Assembly: GCA_965205545.1 (NCBI GenBank)
Contig: OZ242170.1
Coordinates: 3,104,925-3,168,924 of the forward strand
Length of the DNA stretch: 64,000 nt
Direction: 5' to 3'
DNA from: Bin55 sp965205545
Lineage (GTDB): Bacteria; Pseudomonadota; Gammaproteobacteria; Pseudomonadales; Azotimanducaceae
The notes below the pieces were generated by a model. The model saw only the letters and a list, made by a program, of their open reading frames with translations. It ran no database searches and was not told the origin of the DNA. Below, in pieces: positions 24,472-34,120 of the stretch (the first letter of the stretch is position 1; each line of letters opens with the position of its first letter). Position numbers and translations under genes: made by a program.

Positions 24472-27261
24472 CTAGCTAGGAAGAAGAGATGCCTGATGCG
24501 CTAGCGTCTCTCTTTGTGACTCAAGCAGCTTTGCCTTGTCCCGTTGTTGCTGCACGACGTTTTGTGGCGCGCGTTCAACGAAGTTGCTGTTGTTGAGTTT
24601 GTTTGCTGCGACGGCAATCTCTTTGTCAATTCTTGCGAGTTCCTTGCTGATTCTCTGGCGTTCCGAATTGATTTCATCCTGATCAATGAAGGGAACGGTT
24701 ATGCGCAAGTCGTTGATCAGCTGAACCGATCCAGCGGGAGTCGCTCCACCATTTTCAATCCACTCGATACTGGAAATCTTGGCCAATTTGGATACCAATA
24801 CTTCAGTTTCCTGCTGCAATTGACGGTCTCTTGCTGCGCCGTCGCTCAAGAGCACTTGGACTTCCGTACGAGGAGGAATCTGGCGTTCGCCGCGAATGTT
24901 CCGAACTGCTAGAACCACCCGCTTGAGCCAATCGATGGCTTCATCGGCTTGCGTGTCGCTCGACAATTCACCTTCTTGAGGGTAGCGCTCAAGCATTAGA
25001 GAAGGTCTGGTTCTTCCGGCGAGGGGTGCAACGTGGGACCACAGATTTTCGGTTATGAAAGGCATTACTGGGTGAGTTGCACGCAGGAGAAGCTCCAATA
25101 CGACGATCAGGGTGCGCTTTGCTCCTTGGGCCTCCAGAACAGAGGAATCTTCGTCGTAGAGAATTGACTTGGTCAGCTCAACGTACCAATCGCAGTATTC
25201 ATGCCAAACGAAGTCGTAAATGTGATTCGCACACAAATCAAAACGATAGTCCTCAAATGCCTTTCTGCACTGTTTGACAAGCTGGTTGGCTGCGGATTGG
25301 ATCCACCGGTCAGGCATTGAGAGCTCGTGTGGCGCATCTAGGTCGAAATCTCCGCAATTCGCAAGGACGAACTTTGTCGCATTCCATAGTTTGTTGCAGA
25401 AATAGTGATAGCCTTCTACGCGTTTAACGTCAAAGTTGTAATTGCTTGACGGAGACGCAATGGCGCAAAAGGTGAAGCGCAAGGCATCAGCTCCGTATGG
25501 CTGAATACCGTTGGGATAGTCGCGTCTCGTATTCTGTTCAATGCGTTCCGCCATACGTGGCTGAGTAAGATTGCTGGTGCGCTTCTCAACTAGGCTGGCA
25601 AGGTCGATGCCATCGACGAGATCCAATGGATCCAGTCCGTTGCCCGCAGTTTTTGACATCTTGTTGCCGTCAGCATCCCGGACGAGACCTGTGATATACA
25701 CCTTCCGAAACGGTATTTCGTCGGTGAACCGCAAGGTCATCATGATCATGCGAGCCACCCAAAAGAAGATGATGTCGTGTCCCGTAACCAATACATCTGT
25801 GGGATGGTAGGTACGCAGGTCATGCGTGTTGTCTGGCCAGCCAAGCGTTGCAAAGGTCCAAAGGGAGCTCGAAAACCACGTCTCCAAGACATCGGGATCC
25901 TGTTCCAGCTCAATCGTAGTGTCTAGATTTGCATTCCGGCGTGCTTCCTCTTCCGTGCGTCCAACATAGATGTTGCCCTCCGAGTCGTACCATGCGGGGA
26001 TTCGGTGTCCCCACCATAGTTGTCGGCTGATGCACCAATCTCGAATGTTCCGCATCCAGGAGAAATAGACTTTCTCCCATCGTTTGGGTACAAATTCGAT
26101 GCGTCCTTGCTCAACAGCTTGAATGGCCCTCTCTGCAAGAGGCTGGATAGCAACAAACCACTGAGTTGTCAGCAAAGGCTCGACGATTGCATTGGATCTC
26201 TCGCCACGGGGTATCTTCACCGAATAGGGCTCAACAGACTCCAGTAAACCTTGCGCCTCAAGTAAGGTGACAACGCGTTCTCTAGCAACAAACCTATCAA
26301 GCCCTCGAAACTCTTCAGGAACGTTTTCATTGAGCTGGGCTGTGTTTGTGAATATGTTGATGGACTCGAGGTTGTGCCGTGCTCCTATTTCGTTGTCGTC
26401 AAAATCATGAGCGGGTGTAATTTTCAAGCACCCCGTTCCAAATTCTTGATCGACATGTGGGTCCGCGATGATGGGAATTTGTCTGCCAGTCAGCGGCAAG
26501 TCCACACGCTTGCCAATCAGCGTACGGTAGCGTTCGTCTTCCGGGTGTACTGCAACGGCCGTATCGCCCAGCATCGTTTCGGGTCTGGTGGTAGCAACAA
26601 CCACATAGTCCTTCTCACTAGAAGATTGGGTTTCGTCTGCAAGCGGGTAGCGGATGTGCCACAGGTGGCCGTCTTCCGTCTCACTTAGAACCTCTAGGTC
26701 TGACAGTGCCGTCTCAAGCTCTGGATCCCAATTGACCAGCCGTGTGCCCTTGTAGATGAGACCTTGTTCATACAGTTGCACGAAGGCTTCAATTACCGCT
26801 CGAGAAAACCCCTCGTCCAACGTGAATCGTTCACGTGACCAGTCGACCGAAGCTCCCATTCTTCGCATCTGGTTTGTTATGGTTCCGCCCGACTCCTGCT
26901 TCCACTCCCAAACTCTGTCAACGAATCGTTGGCGACCTAGTTCTGCAGGCGACTGACCTTCCGCAAGAATTTGCTCCGCAACGACCATTTGAGTCGAAAT
27001 ACCCGCGTGGTCAGTGCCGGTCTGCCAGAGTGTGTCGAAGTCAGCCATGCGACGGTAGCGAATGATCGCATCCATCAAGGTCTGTTGAAACGCATGGCCG
27101 ACATGGAGTGTGCCAGTCACGTTTGGCGGCGGTATCGCGATCGAGAATGGGGTACCCTCGCCACTAGGCTTGAAGTAACCGCGTTGTTCCCACTCAGCAT
27201 ACAAGTCAGACTCAATGCTCTTGGGATCGAAGTTCCCCGTAAGTTTTGTTGCGTTGGACAT
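24472..27261 (-). CDS. valS: Valyl-tRNA synthetase
   Basis: A protein of 929 residues that charges tRNA-Val. It carries the class I HIGH-type motif as NVTGTLHVGHA near residue 50 and the KMSKS loop as NKMSKTAGN. The editing (CP1) domain contains TTRPETMLGDTAV. The C-terminal coiled-coil arm expected for ValRS is present (INSERQRISKELARIDKEI). I start at the ATG at 27261, where family similarity begins; the frame is open 54 codons further. holC lies immediately upstream, as in E. coli. The interval SLVEKRTSNLTQPRM after the KMSKS region is longer than usual. Confidence 0.96.
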   Translation of the reverse strand: MSNATKLTGNFDPKSIESDLYAEWEQRGYFKPSGEGTPFSIAIPPPNVTGTLHVGHAFQQTLMDAIIRYRRMADFDTLWQTGTDHAGISTQMVVAEQILAEGQSPAELGRQRFVDRVWEWKQESGGTITNQMRRMGASVDWSRERFTLDEGFSRAVIEAFVQLYEQGLIYKGTRLVNWDPELETALSDLEVLSETEDGHLWHIRYPLADETQSSSEKDYVVVATTRPETMLGDTAVAVHPEDERYRTLIGKRVDLPLTGRQIPIIADPHVDQEFGTGCLKITPAHDFDDNEIGARHNLESINIFTNTAQLNENVPEEFRGLDRFVARERVVTLLEAQGLLESVEPYSVKIPRGERSNAIVEPLLTTQWFVAIQPLAERAIQAVEQGRIEFVPKRWEKVYFSWMRNIRDWCISRQLWWGHRIPAWYDSEGNIYVGRTEEEARRNANLDTTIELEQDPDVLETWFSSSLWTFATLGWPDNTHDLRTYHPTDVLVTGHDIIFFWVARMIMMTLRFTDEIPFRKVYITGLVRDADGNKMSKTAGNGLDPLDLVDGIDLASLVEKRTSNLTQPRMAERIEQNTRRDYPNGIQPYGADALRFTFCAIASPSSNYNFDVKRVEGYHYFCNKLWNATKFVLANCGDFDLDAPHELSMPDRWIQSAANQLVKQCRKAFEDYRFDLCANHIYDFVWHEYCDWYVELTKSILYDEDSSVLEAQGAKRTLIVVLELLLRATHPVMPFITENLWSHVAPLAGRTRPSLMLERYPQEGELSSDTQADEAIDWLKRVVLAVRNIRGERQIPPRTEVQVLLSDGAARDRQLQQETEVLVSKLAKISSIEWIENGGATPAGSVQLINDLRITVPFIDQDEINSERQRISKELARIDKEIAVAANKLNNSNFVERAPQNVVQQQRDKAKLLESQRETLAHQASLLPS

Positions 27262-27304
27262 GTTCAGTCGAGGAAAATTTCCAGTGAACTTGCAGGCGTC
27301 TCGG

Positions 27305-27733
27305 TCATTCCCATTGGTCAAGTTCCTGGTGTCGAAGATCAAACTGGCGAGAACGATACTCTTTGTATTGATTGCGCGCGCGAGGCCGTTCATTGGCCAA
27401 CACCAGCTCGCAGACTTCGTCAAACATATCGACCATCTCAGGAATCTTCTGAGTAGCGTTGATCAGCGCGCCGCCCTTTCCTGAAAAGGTCGTTTCGTGG
27501 CTTACGGTAACCAAACAATTATTGGATCTTGTATTCGCAATGATGTGAGGTACAAATCGATTGGGGGGATACTCCCACAGAAGTTCGTCCAATTGCTCAG
27601 CGTACTCTGGTTGCGCAGTGTGTATGTGCGTCGGAATCAGCCGTAGGCAATACTGACTTGCCAATTGACATGACAGTCTTTGACGGGCATGTTCGTGCTC
27701 TTCGGGAATAAGGTAGAAAGTTACGTTGGACAC
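27305..27733 (-). CDS. holC: DNA polymerase III chi subunit
   Basis: A 142-residue protein similar in length to E. coli HolC (147). The N-terminal NVTFYLIP and the segment LWEYPPNRFVPH match the family, which links the clamp loader to single-strand binding protein. Position directly upstream of valS and divergent from lptF is the conserved arrangement. The start is uncertain: I chose GTG at 27733 because it places VTFYLI at the family's usual N-terminus; the frame opens with a TTG at 27778. pepA, which normally precedes holC, is absent. Confidence 0.85.
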   Translation of the reverse strand: MSNVTFYLIPEEHEHARQRLSCQLASQYCLRLIPTHIHTAQPEYAEQLDELLWEYPPNRFVPHIIANTRSNNCLVTVSHETTFSGKGGALINATQKIPEMVDMFDEVCELVLANERPRARNQYKEYRSRQFDLRHQELDQWE

Positions 27734-27850
27734 GGTGTCGATATGGTTAACATTGGATGGAGACTTCTCAACAATCAAGCTGATTGACTGTCTTGACTAA
27801 CAAATGATTCATACAACGGCATTGGGCAAGCATTGTAAGAGACCTACCTA

Positions 27851-28912
27851 GTGAACACCGCCTACAGGCATGTAACGCGCGAACTGCTTCTAGTGCTTGG
27901 AGTCGTATTCGCCATATTGATTTTCGTAGGCGTTGGATTCCGGCTAGCTGGCTATTTGCAGGAAGCGGCAAGTGGCCGGTTCGATGCTGATGTTCTGTGG
28001 ACGCTGATTGGACTTAGACTTCCGGAATTCGTTCAAATCGTTCTACCTTTTGCCCTGTTTCTTGCAATAGTTGTTACCTATGGACGCATTCATGCGGACC
28101 AAGAGTTTGTAGTCCTATTGGCGGGCGGAGCTGGCCCGTTGCATATGGTGTCCTGGACCTTTTCGGTTGCAGTGCCGTGTGCGTTGCTTGTTGGGATGCT
28201 GAGCTTAGGAGTGACGCCAAGATCCACATCATCAGTCGTCGAATTGGTCGCGGATCAGGCAATTTCTTCGGAAATTGCGGCCATTGTGCCTGGCCAGTTT
28301 CGTATGTTCTCAGGGGGGCGTCGGACGATTTATGCAGAGGGAATCGACCGAGACACGCGCACGTTAAGCGGGTTGTTCTATGCTGAGAATAGAGACGAAC
28401 AAACCATTACCGTAACAGCCGAGGAGGCGCAGATCCGTGTGGGTTCCGAACCAGGCGAGAGATTGCTGATACTGCTTCGGGGGACACGTTACGAAGGAGT
28501 ACCAGGTACCAACGAATATCGAGTGGTCGGCTTTGAGGAACTTGCCTTACGTCTTGAGCTTGAGGAGGCATTGCCCATCGATTTGGCGTTGGAGTCCAAA
28601 CCTACAAGCGACCTGGACATAAGCAAGCTCGAAGATGCTCAGGAATTCCAATGGAGACTGGCTTTGCCAATTATGACGCTTGTTAGCGGATTGTTTGCCT
28701 ACGGAATTTCGAGAACTAGGCCGCGCTCTGGAAGATTTGGCCAAATCGTTCCAGGCATATTGACTTTCGTTGCCTACTACGTGCTTCTCGTGTTGGCACG
28801 TCAAGGCATGGCGCAAGGCGGTCTCTTGATGGCTTTAGGGCTTTGGCCCGTCCACGCATTGGTTGGATCTCTCGCGTTCGCTTGGACTCTCAAGCAGAGC
28901 AGACCCGCATGA
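27851..28912 (+). CDS. lptF: LPS export permease LptF
   Basis: Inner-membrane half of the LptB2FG transporter that extracts lipopolysaccharide and passes it to LptC/LptA. The 353 residues contain three N-terminal membrane segments, a periplasmic jellyroll domain at about 130-265 and three C-terminal segments. The start is GTG and no strong ribosome site is visible. Its stop overlaps the lptG ATG (ATGA), so translation should be coupled. The gene is divergent from holC, with about 120 bases for both promoters, as in E. coli except for the missing pepA. Confidence 0.93.
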   Translation: MNTAYRHVTRELLLVLGVVFAILIFVGVGFRLAGYLQEAASGRFDADVLWTLIGLRLPEFVQIVLPFALFLAIVVTYGRIHADQEFVVLLAGGAGPLHMVSWTFSVAVPCALLVGMLSLGVTPRSTSSVVELVADQAISSEIAAIVPGQFRMFSGGRRTIYAEGIDRDTRTLSGLFYAENRDEQTITVTAEEAQIRVGSEPGERLLILLRGTRYEGVPGTNEYRVVGFEELALRLELEEALPIDLALESKPTSDLDISKLEDAQEFQWRLALPIMTLVSGLFAYGISRTRPRSGRFGQIVPGILTFVAYYVLLVLARQGMAQGGLLMALGLWPVHALVGSLAFAWTLKQSRPA

Positions 28913-29973
28913 TCCTCCGCCAATTCGACTTCTACATCATTCGCGGGCTGCTCCTCAGCATGACAGTTGTCTTGCTCTGCATAGTCGTGTTGATGTGTCT
29001 TTTCGGATTCGTCGACGAAGCAAGAGGAAGCAGCGAGACTCGTTCGTTTGCAACGATTGCATTGGTGGTTGTCCTTCGCATTCCCTTGCAAATGGGAGAA
29101 ATGGTTCCCTACATTACGTTTCTCGGGGCGGTAATTGGGTTCGGTGTTCTGAGCGCGAGCTCAGAAGTTACCGTTTTGCGGGTTGCGGGTGTTTCACAGT
29201 GGAGATTGGCGGTTTCCGCGTCGCTTGCCGCCTTGGCGTTTCTGGGAGTAATGTCAGTGGTTACGGAGCTGTGGGGACCGACGTCAACAGAACAGGCCAA
29301 CCGTCTCGAGGATCCTGAAGCAAGTTCGAAACCAAGTCGCGGCTATTGGTACAGAGAAGGCACGGTGTTCACATGGCTGCGCGATATCGACGAAACTGGA
29401 CACTTGGCTGAAGTAAAGCAGTTTGAATTTGATGAGATTGGAAATCTCATCCGAGCAACCGCTGCTAAAAAAGGAATTCCCACTGCGAAGTCGGGCAGCT
29501 GGGCGCTTGGAAACGTTTCTGAAACGCTCATTGACCCAGATGGAAAGTACACTCGTACGTCCAATCAACGCGATTGGAAACTACATAGTGATTTCTCCTC
29601 TTTCGCAACGCGCGTCAAGAGGGAACCGGAAGATTTGTCTCTTGTAGACATGCACAATCACATTCAATACTTGAAGGGCGAGGGATTGGAGACCGGTCAG
29701 TTCGAGATCACATTCTGGTCTCGCCTTACAACTCCCTTCATGGTGATCGGATTGGTTTTGATTGCCATTGGGTTCGTGTTGGGACCTTTACGCGAAACCG
29801 GCATGGGTACCCGAATCACTGCTGGCATAGGCGCAGGGGTATTTTTCGGTTACCTGCAACAGACACTAGGGCCAATGGCGTTGCTTTACGACGCACCGCC
29901 ATTGCTTGCTGTCTGTCTACCGCTGATTGTCATGTGGGGAGTCGGACTGTTCCTACTGCGTCGACTCACTTGA
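28909..29973 (+). CDS. lptG: LPS export permease LptG
   Basis: Partner of LptF. A 354-residue protein with six predicted membrane segments (three before about residue 125, three after 265) and a periplasmic beta domain between them. I start at the ATG at 28909, which overlaps the lptF stop, because MILRQFDFYIIR matches the usual LptG N-terminus; the frame itself is open from 28843. The 3' end overlaps the convergent RDD gene by 21 bases. Confidence 0.93.
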   Translation: MILRQFDFYIIRGLLLSMTVVLLCIVVLMCLFGFVDEARGSSETRSFATIALVVVLRIPLQMGEMVPYITFLGAVIGFGVLSASSEVTVLRVAGVSQWRLAVSASLAALAFLGVMSVVTELWGPTSTEQANRLEDPEASSKPSRGYWYREGTVFTWLRDIDETGHLAEVKQFEFDEIGNLIRATAAKKGIPTAKSGSWALGNVSETLIDPDGKYTRTSNQRDWKLHSDFSSFATRVKREPEDLSLVDMHNHIQYLKGEGLETGQFEITFWSRLTTPFMVIGLVLIAIGFVLGPLRETGMGTRITAGIGAGVFFGYLQQTLGPMALLYDAPPLLAVCLPLIVMWGVGLFLLRRLT

Positions 29974-30462
29974 CGCGCGTTCTCGCGTGTAGCGGACGAT
30001 GTAGCTGTTGGAGACGATGTCCGACCAGGATCGACGATCGCGGTCAATCCAGATCCAGTAATAGCCCAACCCCAGAGTCAGGAAGGAAGCGATTGCACCC
30101 AGAAAGCGGTAGAACGCTTTGCGCAGAGTGAAGGGTTCGGGCGAGACAAGCCGCAATCGCCAGGCCAACATGCCGATCGTTTGCCCTTTGTGCATCCAGA
30201 AATAGACGAAAAAGGCGAACAGTTCCAGGAACAGCAGGCTTTGCACCCACGCACCAATCACGGCGTCGCCTGTTACTGTAACTAGCAGCACGATGGTGAA
30301 TACCCACATGGCGAGAACGATGAACGCGTCGTAGATCATCGCTGCGAGACGAAATCGGAATTTGGCGCGCTCGCCGTCGATCAATGATTGGGAATCGACG
30401 GCTTTCAAACGAATCTGGACTGCCAAACGATCATGTTCGTACCCCGTGTGGGAACGTCGCAT
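29953..30462 (-). CDS. RDD family membrane protein
   Basis: A 169-residue protein with three or four membrane segments. Near residue 39 FRLAAMIYDAFIV matches the R-x-x-A-x-x-x-D core of RDD domains, and near 95 GQTIGMLAWRLRLV matches the second conserved block. RDD proteins are common next to lptG in gammaproteobacteria. Their function is poorly defined; some act in ion transport. It converges on lptG with a 21-base overlap. Confidence 0.85.
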   Translation of the reverse strand: MRRSHTGYEHDRLAVQIRLKAVDSQSLIDGERAKFRFRLAAMIYDAFIVLAMWVFTIVLLVTVTGDAVIGAWVQSLLFLELFAFFVYFWMHKGQTIGMLAWRLRLVSPEPFTLRKAFYRFLGAIASFLTLGLGYYWIWIDRDRRSWSDIVSNSYIVRYTRERASSESTQ

Positions 30463-30771
30463 CGGGTGAATTTGGATGGAATGTAAGTCTTCCAGCTGCT
30501 AAACGTGGTGTCGCACCATCTTCCAGCATTGAGGAAGGAATACATTTACTCAATGCATTGTAAGAACCATTGAATTGGATCGCGCGTGTAGCTCGTGTCG
30601 CCCACCCTGTGCCCAAAAAGGGACGATTGGGTCTTCAGGTCGAACGCGTGTGCTTCCCTCAACGCCCATGCCGCTGGAGAGACCTCTTGAATGGAGTCAA
30701 GAATACGTTTTACTATGGGAGGATCGGCAACCCGCCAAAAGTCGCCAGGGCGTAAGCATCCGGCAATTTGA
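30463..30771. other. Gene-free stretch with a small inverted repeat
   Basis: About 310 bases between divergent genes. GCATTGAG (30526-30533) and CTCAATGC (30549-30556) form an eight-base stem with a 15-base loop, and CAATGCATTG is itself a palindrome (30551-30560). A minus-strand open frame over 30546-30974 is antisense to the next gene and has no recognisable domain. Promoters of the two flanking genes should lie here. Confidence 0.45.
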
Positions 30772-31185
30772 ATGAAACGAGCAAAAATCACGCTTCTGCT
30801 TAGTGGCTCGGCGTTTACTGTACTTTTGGGTGTATTTACTGTGGCAGTGGGTGCGATGGCGTTTAGATTTGGCGACAGTCTGGGACAAATTGGCTTTTGG
30901 ATGGGTTGTCTTGAGCTTTTCGTAGCGTTGACAACCATCGCTTTAGTTGCGCTGAGTGGCAAGATACGAAGCAAGATTCAAGGATTGTTGTTGGTTGGCT
31001 GTTCGCTACTGGGAATCTGCATATTGAGTCGAATAGCTTATGTAAAGTATGTGCATGTCCACTCATACGATTGGGCTCTTGATGGATTGCTGGAGATTAC
31101 AGGGTTCTTGTTTGCCGCGCTTCTGATCCTGTTGCTAGTTGCAGGAATCGGAACTATATGGGTGCCTAAGAAAAATACCTCTTAA
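30772..31185 (+). CDS. Small four-helix membrane protein, unknown
   Basis: A 137-residue protein with four strongly hydrophobic segments at about 8-30, 39-62, 68-88 and 108-130, each separated by short polar loops, and a basic C-terminus. No family recognised. It resembles the convergent membrane protein at 31266-31700 in length, number of segments and the opening pattern (basic residue, I-x-L, S/T-G, then a hydrophobic run), so the two may be inverted paralogues. Start ATG; no operon partner. Confidence 0.7.
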   Translation: MKRAKITLLLSGSAFTVLLGVFTVAVGAMAFRFGDSLGQIGFWMGCLELFVALTTIALVALSGKIRSKIQGLLLVGCSLLGICILSRIAYVKYVHVHSYDWALDGLLEITGFLFAALLILLLVAGIGTIWVPKKNTS

Positions 31186-31265
31186 CCCCATTTAAGTCCA
31201 TGCTAAGGTCAGTTTCTCGACATGTTCGCAATTGGGTGGCAATCAGCAAGGACTTATCCTCGTTG

Positions 31266-31700
31266 TTAAGAATCGTTCTCTGCTTTGCCTTCGCCATAGG
31301 AACCCAATCTGATCAAGACTCCTCCGACTAGAACTATCGCAAGGAATACAGAAATAAACAAGCTCGTAAGGTATATTGCTCCTGCGAATTCTGAGTAGTT
31401 TCCATCAGTAGGCATTGTCAACACTAAGACCGCCATGACAACGAAACCCAGAGTAGCTGTTGTAAAGGAAGAAGCAATAAGAAGTGTGCCACAGTTTTTT
31501 GCACTCTTCTCTGCCTTTGCTGCCAGGATTACGAGAAACGCCAGCGAGAAGACAATTGCGCTCGAACCAATGCCAAGCACAAGTCCCACAAGCTCTTTTC
31601 CTGCTTTCATTTCACCTATATTCGCTAGGATGACGAGTGCACCACAGACTATGGCTATTACTGCGCCGGTGATTACAAGATTGATCCCTGATTGCTTCAA
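31266..31700 (-). CDS. Small four-helix membrane protein, possible paralogue of its convergent neighbour
   Basis: A 144-residue protein with four hydrophobic segments and a charged C-terminus. The frame opens with a TTG at 31745, but I prefer the TTG at 31700, which aligns LKQSGINLVITGAV with MKRAKITLLLSGSA of the neighbour. No ribosome site decides the choice. Function unknown; no known family motif seen. Confidence 0.62.
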   Translation of the reverse strand: MKQSGINLVITGAVIAIVCGALVILANIGEMKAGKELVGLVLGIGSSAIVFSLAFLVILAAKAEKSAKNCGTLLIASSFTTATLGFVVMAVLVLTMPTDGNYSEFAGAIYLTSLFISVFLAIVLVGGVLIRLGSYGEGKAENDS

Positions 31701-31926
31701 AATTTCTTGATAAACACTCCCATAACGGTGAGTAGAGAATAGCAACTAGGCCGCTAATCCTGCCATATTGCCAATTGAGCTAGTTTAGTCGTTACCTTCC
31801 TGTTTCCACAGACGTAGAGGTCGTCGCCATTCGATTTTGAAGGTGTCCGACGCAGCAGCAACTACTATCATACGCCCTTTCCAACTCTCGAACTAGACTG
31901 TTTGGATTCCGGTAGGGAGCGTTGCG

Positions 31927-34116
31927 ATGCCTGACAGAATTAGCGTGTACGGACTGCAAATTTCTAATGTTCTACACCAATTTGTGACAAGCGAAGCCAT
32001 ACCTGGCACCGGCGTCGATGTTGACGTTTTCTGGGAGGGTGTGGCTGACATAGTCGCAGAATTCACTGAACGAAATCGACGCCTTTTGGACAGGCGAGAA
32101 TCCCTCCAGCAACAAATTAATGCTTGGCACACGGAGCGACGTGCACACGCCGTTGACGCCGAGGAATACAAGCGGTTCCTCTTCAAAATTGGCTACTTGG
32201 AGGAAGAGGGACCTCCCTTTCAAATCGCGACAACGAACGTCGACAAAGAAATCGCACAGATTGCCGGGCCCCAACTCGTGGTCCCCGTATTGAATGCAAG
32301 ATTTGCACTCAATGCCACGAATGCTCGATGGGGAAGTCTCTACGATGCCTTGTATGGAACCGACCTAATTCCTGAAGAGCCGGGTCTCGAACGAGGCAAC
32401 TCCTATAACCCAACGAGGGGCGAGCAAGTCATTGCACTGGCGTGCAGGCAACTTGACCTTATCGCACCGTTGCAAGGGACTTCGCACGCTGACGTGATCC
32501 AGTACGAAGCTAAGCCCACTTCAACGGGATTTGAATTGGTTGCTCGTAGCGCATCGTCCAACCATCGACTGCAAGATGAGTCGCAATTTCGAGGGTTTCA
32601 GCGTCGAGCTGGTGGAGACATAACAGCGATTTTGCTCCGCAACAACGGGCTGCATATAGAAATACAGATCGATCGCGGCGACGAGGTTGGACGAACCCAT
32701 CCCGCCGGCGTCAGGGACGTGATATTGGAATCAGCGGTCACGACAATCCAGGACTGCGAGGACTCGGTCGCGGCTGTGGATGCCGAGGACAAAACCGCTG
32801 TCTACCGCAACTGGCTTGGCTTGATGAAGGGGGACCTCGAGGAAACATTTGAGAAGGATGGACAATCGATTCATCGAGTGCTTGCCAAAGATCGGACCTA
32901 TATTGGCCGCGATGGTTCGACACTGGATCTCCCTGGACGCAGCTTGCTGCTCGTTCGCAATGTGGGGCATTTGATGCAGTCAGATGCAGTGCTGGATCGA
33001 AGCGGAAACGAGATATTCGAGGGAATACTTGATGCATGCATGACCAGCCTGTGCGCATTGCACGACCTCTGCGGAGGTAACGCTAAAGCCAATTCAAGGA
33101 CAGGCAGTATCTACATTGTGAAACCCAAAATGCATGGCTCAGAGGAGGTCGAATTCACCTGTGACCTATTTGGTCGTGTGGAAGATGTGCTGGGTCTCGC
33201 TCCCAACACCATAAAGCTCGGCGTAATGGACGAAGAACGCAGAACCAGTTTGAACTTGCGCGAGTGCATTCGAGTCGCCAAGGATCGGATTGTCTTCATA
33301 AACACCGGATTTCTGGATCGAACGGGAGACGAAATCCATACTTCTATGAATGCCGGCGCCATGGTGCGCAAGGGCCCGATGAAGGAGGAGCCATGGATTC
33401 TTGCCTATGAGGATGCCAACGTCGATGCAGGTCTGGCAACTGGATTTCCAAGAGTCGCGCAAATCGGCAAGGGCATGTGGCCAATGCCTGACGAAATGAA
33501 GGATATGCTGGATAGCAAGATTGCTCATCCCATGGCAGGAGCTTCCTGCGCCTGGGTGCCATCTCCTACCGCAGCCACGCTCCACGCCCTCCACTACCAC
33601 GAGGTAGACGTGGCGCAGCGTCAAACCGATTTGACCTCCCGATCGCGCGGGAGCATGGACGACATGCTAAAAATTCCGCTAGCGCTGGGCGAAAACTGGT
33701 CCATCGACGAGGTACAGATGGAATTGGAAAATAACGTCCAGGGCATATTGGGCTATGTGGTCCGATGGATTGATCAAGGAGTAGGCTGTTCCAAGGTTCC
33801 CGACATCAACAACGTTGGACTCATGGAAGACCGAGCTACCTGTCGGATATCGAGCCAGCACGTCGCGAATTGGCTGCTCCACGGCGTCGTTTCAACAGAC
33901 CAAGTACAAGACACAATGGAGCGCATGGCGGCAATCGTCGATGAACAGAACGCGGGAGATCCGGACTATCGCAACATGGCGCCAAATTTTGCTGGCAGCA
34001 TTGCCTTCCAAGCTGCACACGACTTGGTATTTTGTGGACTTGAGCTTCCGAATGGCTACACAGAGCCTGTGCTTCATGCAAGGCGGCGAGAGGCCAAGGC
34101 CAAATACGGTCGATGA
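31927..34116 (+). CDS. glcB: Malate synthase G
   Basis: Condenses glyoxylate with acetyl-CoA to malate in the glyoxylate bypass or glycolate use. The 729 residues are the normal length for the G isoform. Recognisable blocks include TTIQDCEDSVAAVDA, RNVGHLM with the glyoxylate-binding Arg, and the C-terminal SKVPDINNVGLMEDRATCR, where the general-base Asp lies. AGGGAG stands nine bases upstream of the ATG. No isocitrate lyase or glycolate oxidase gene is nearby, so the source of glyoxylate cannot be read from context. Confidence 0.97.
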   Translation: MPDRISVYGLQISNVLHQFVTSEAIPGTGVDVDVFWEGVADIVAEFTERNRRLLDRRESLQQQINAWHTERRAHAVDAEEYKRFLFKIGYLEEEGPPFQIATTNVDKEIAQIAGPQLVVPVLNARFALNATNARWGSLYDALYGTDLIPEEPGLERGNSYNPTRGEQVIALACRQLDLIAPLQGTSHADVIQYEAKPTSTGFELVARSASSNHRLQDESQFRGFQRRAGGDITAILLRNNGLHIEIQIDRGDEVGRTHPAGVRDVILESAVTTIQDCEDSVAAVDAEDKTAVYRNWLGLMKGDLEETFEKDGQSIHRVLAKDRTYIGRDGSTLDLPGRSLLLVRNVGHLMQSDAVLDRSGNEIFEGILDACMTSLCALHDLCGGNAKANSRTGSIYIVKPKMHGSEEVEFTCDLFGRVEDVLGLAPNTIKLGVMDEERRTSLNLRECIRVAKDRIVFINTGFLDRTGDEIHTSMNAGAMVRKGPMKEEPWILAYEDANVDAGLATGFPRVAQIGKGMWPMPDEMKDMLDSKIAHPMAGASCAWVPSPTAATLHALHYHEVDVAQRQTDLTSRSRGSMDDMLKIPLALGENWSIDEVQMELENNVQGILGYVVRWIDQGVGCSKVPDINNVGLMEDRATCRISSQHVANWLLHGVVSTDQVQDTMERMAAIVDEQNAGDPDYRNMAPNFAGSIAFQAAHDLVFCGLELPNGYTEPVLHARRREAKAKYGR

Positions 34117-34120
34117 GAGG

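Noticed and set aside
30546..30974. 142-codon minus-strand frame over the gene-free stretch
   Set aside because: Half of it is antisense to the membrane-protein gene at 30772, and I see no domain or ribosome site.
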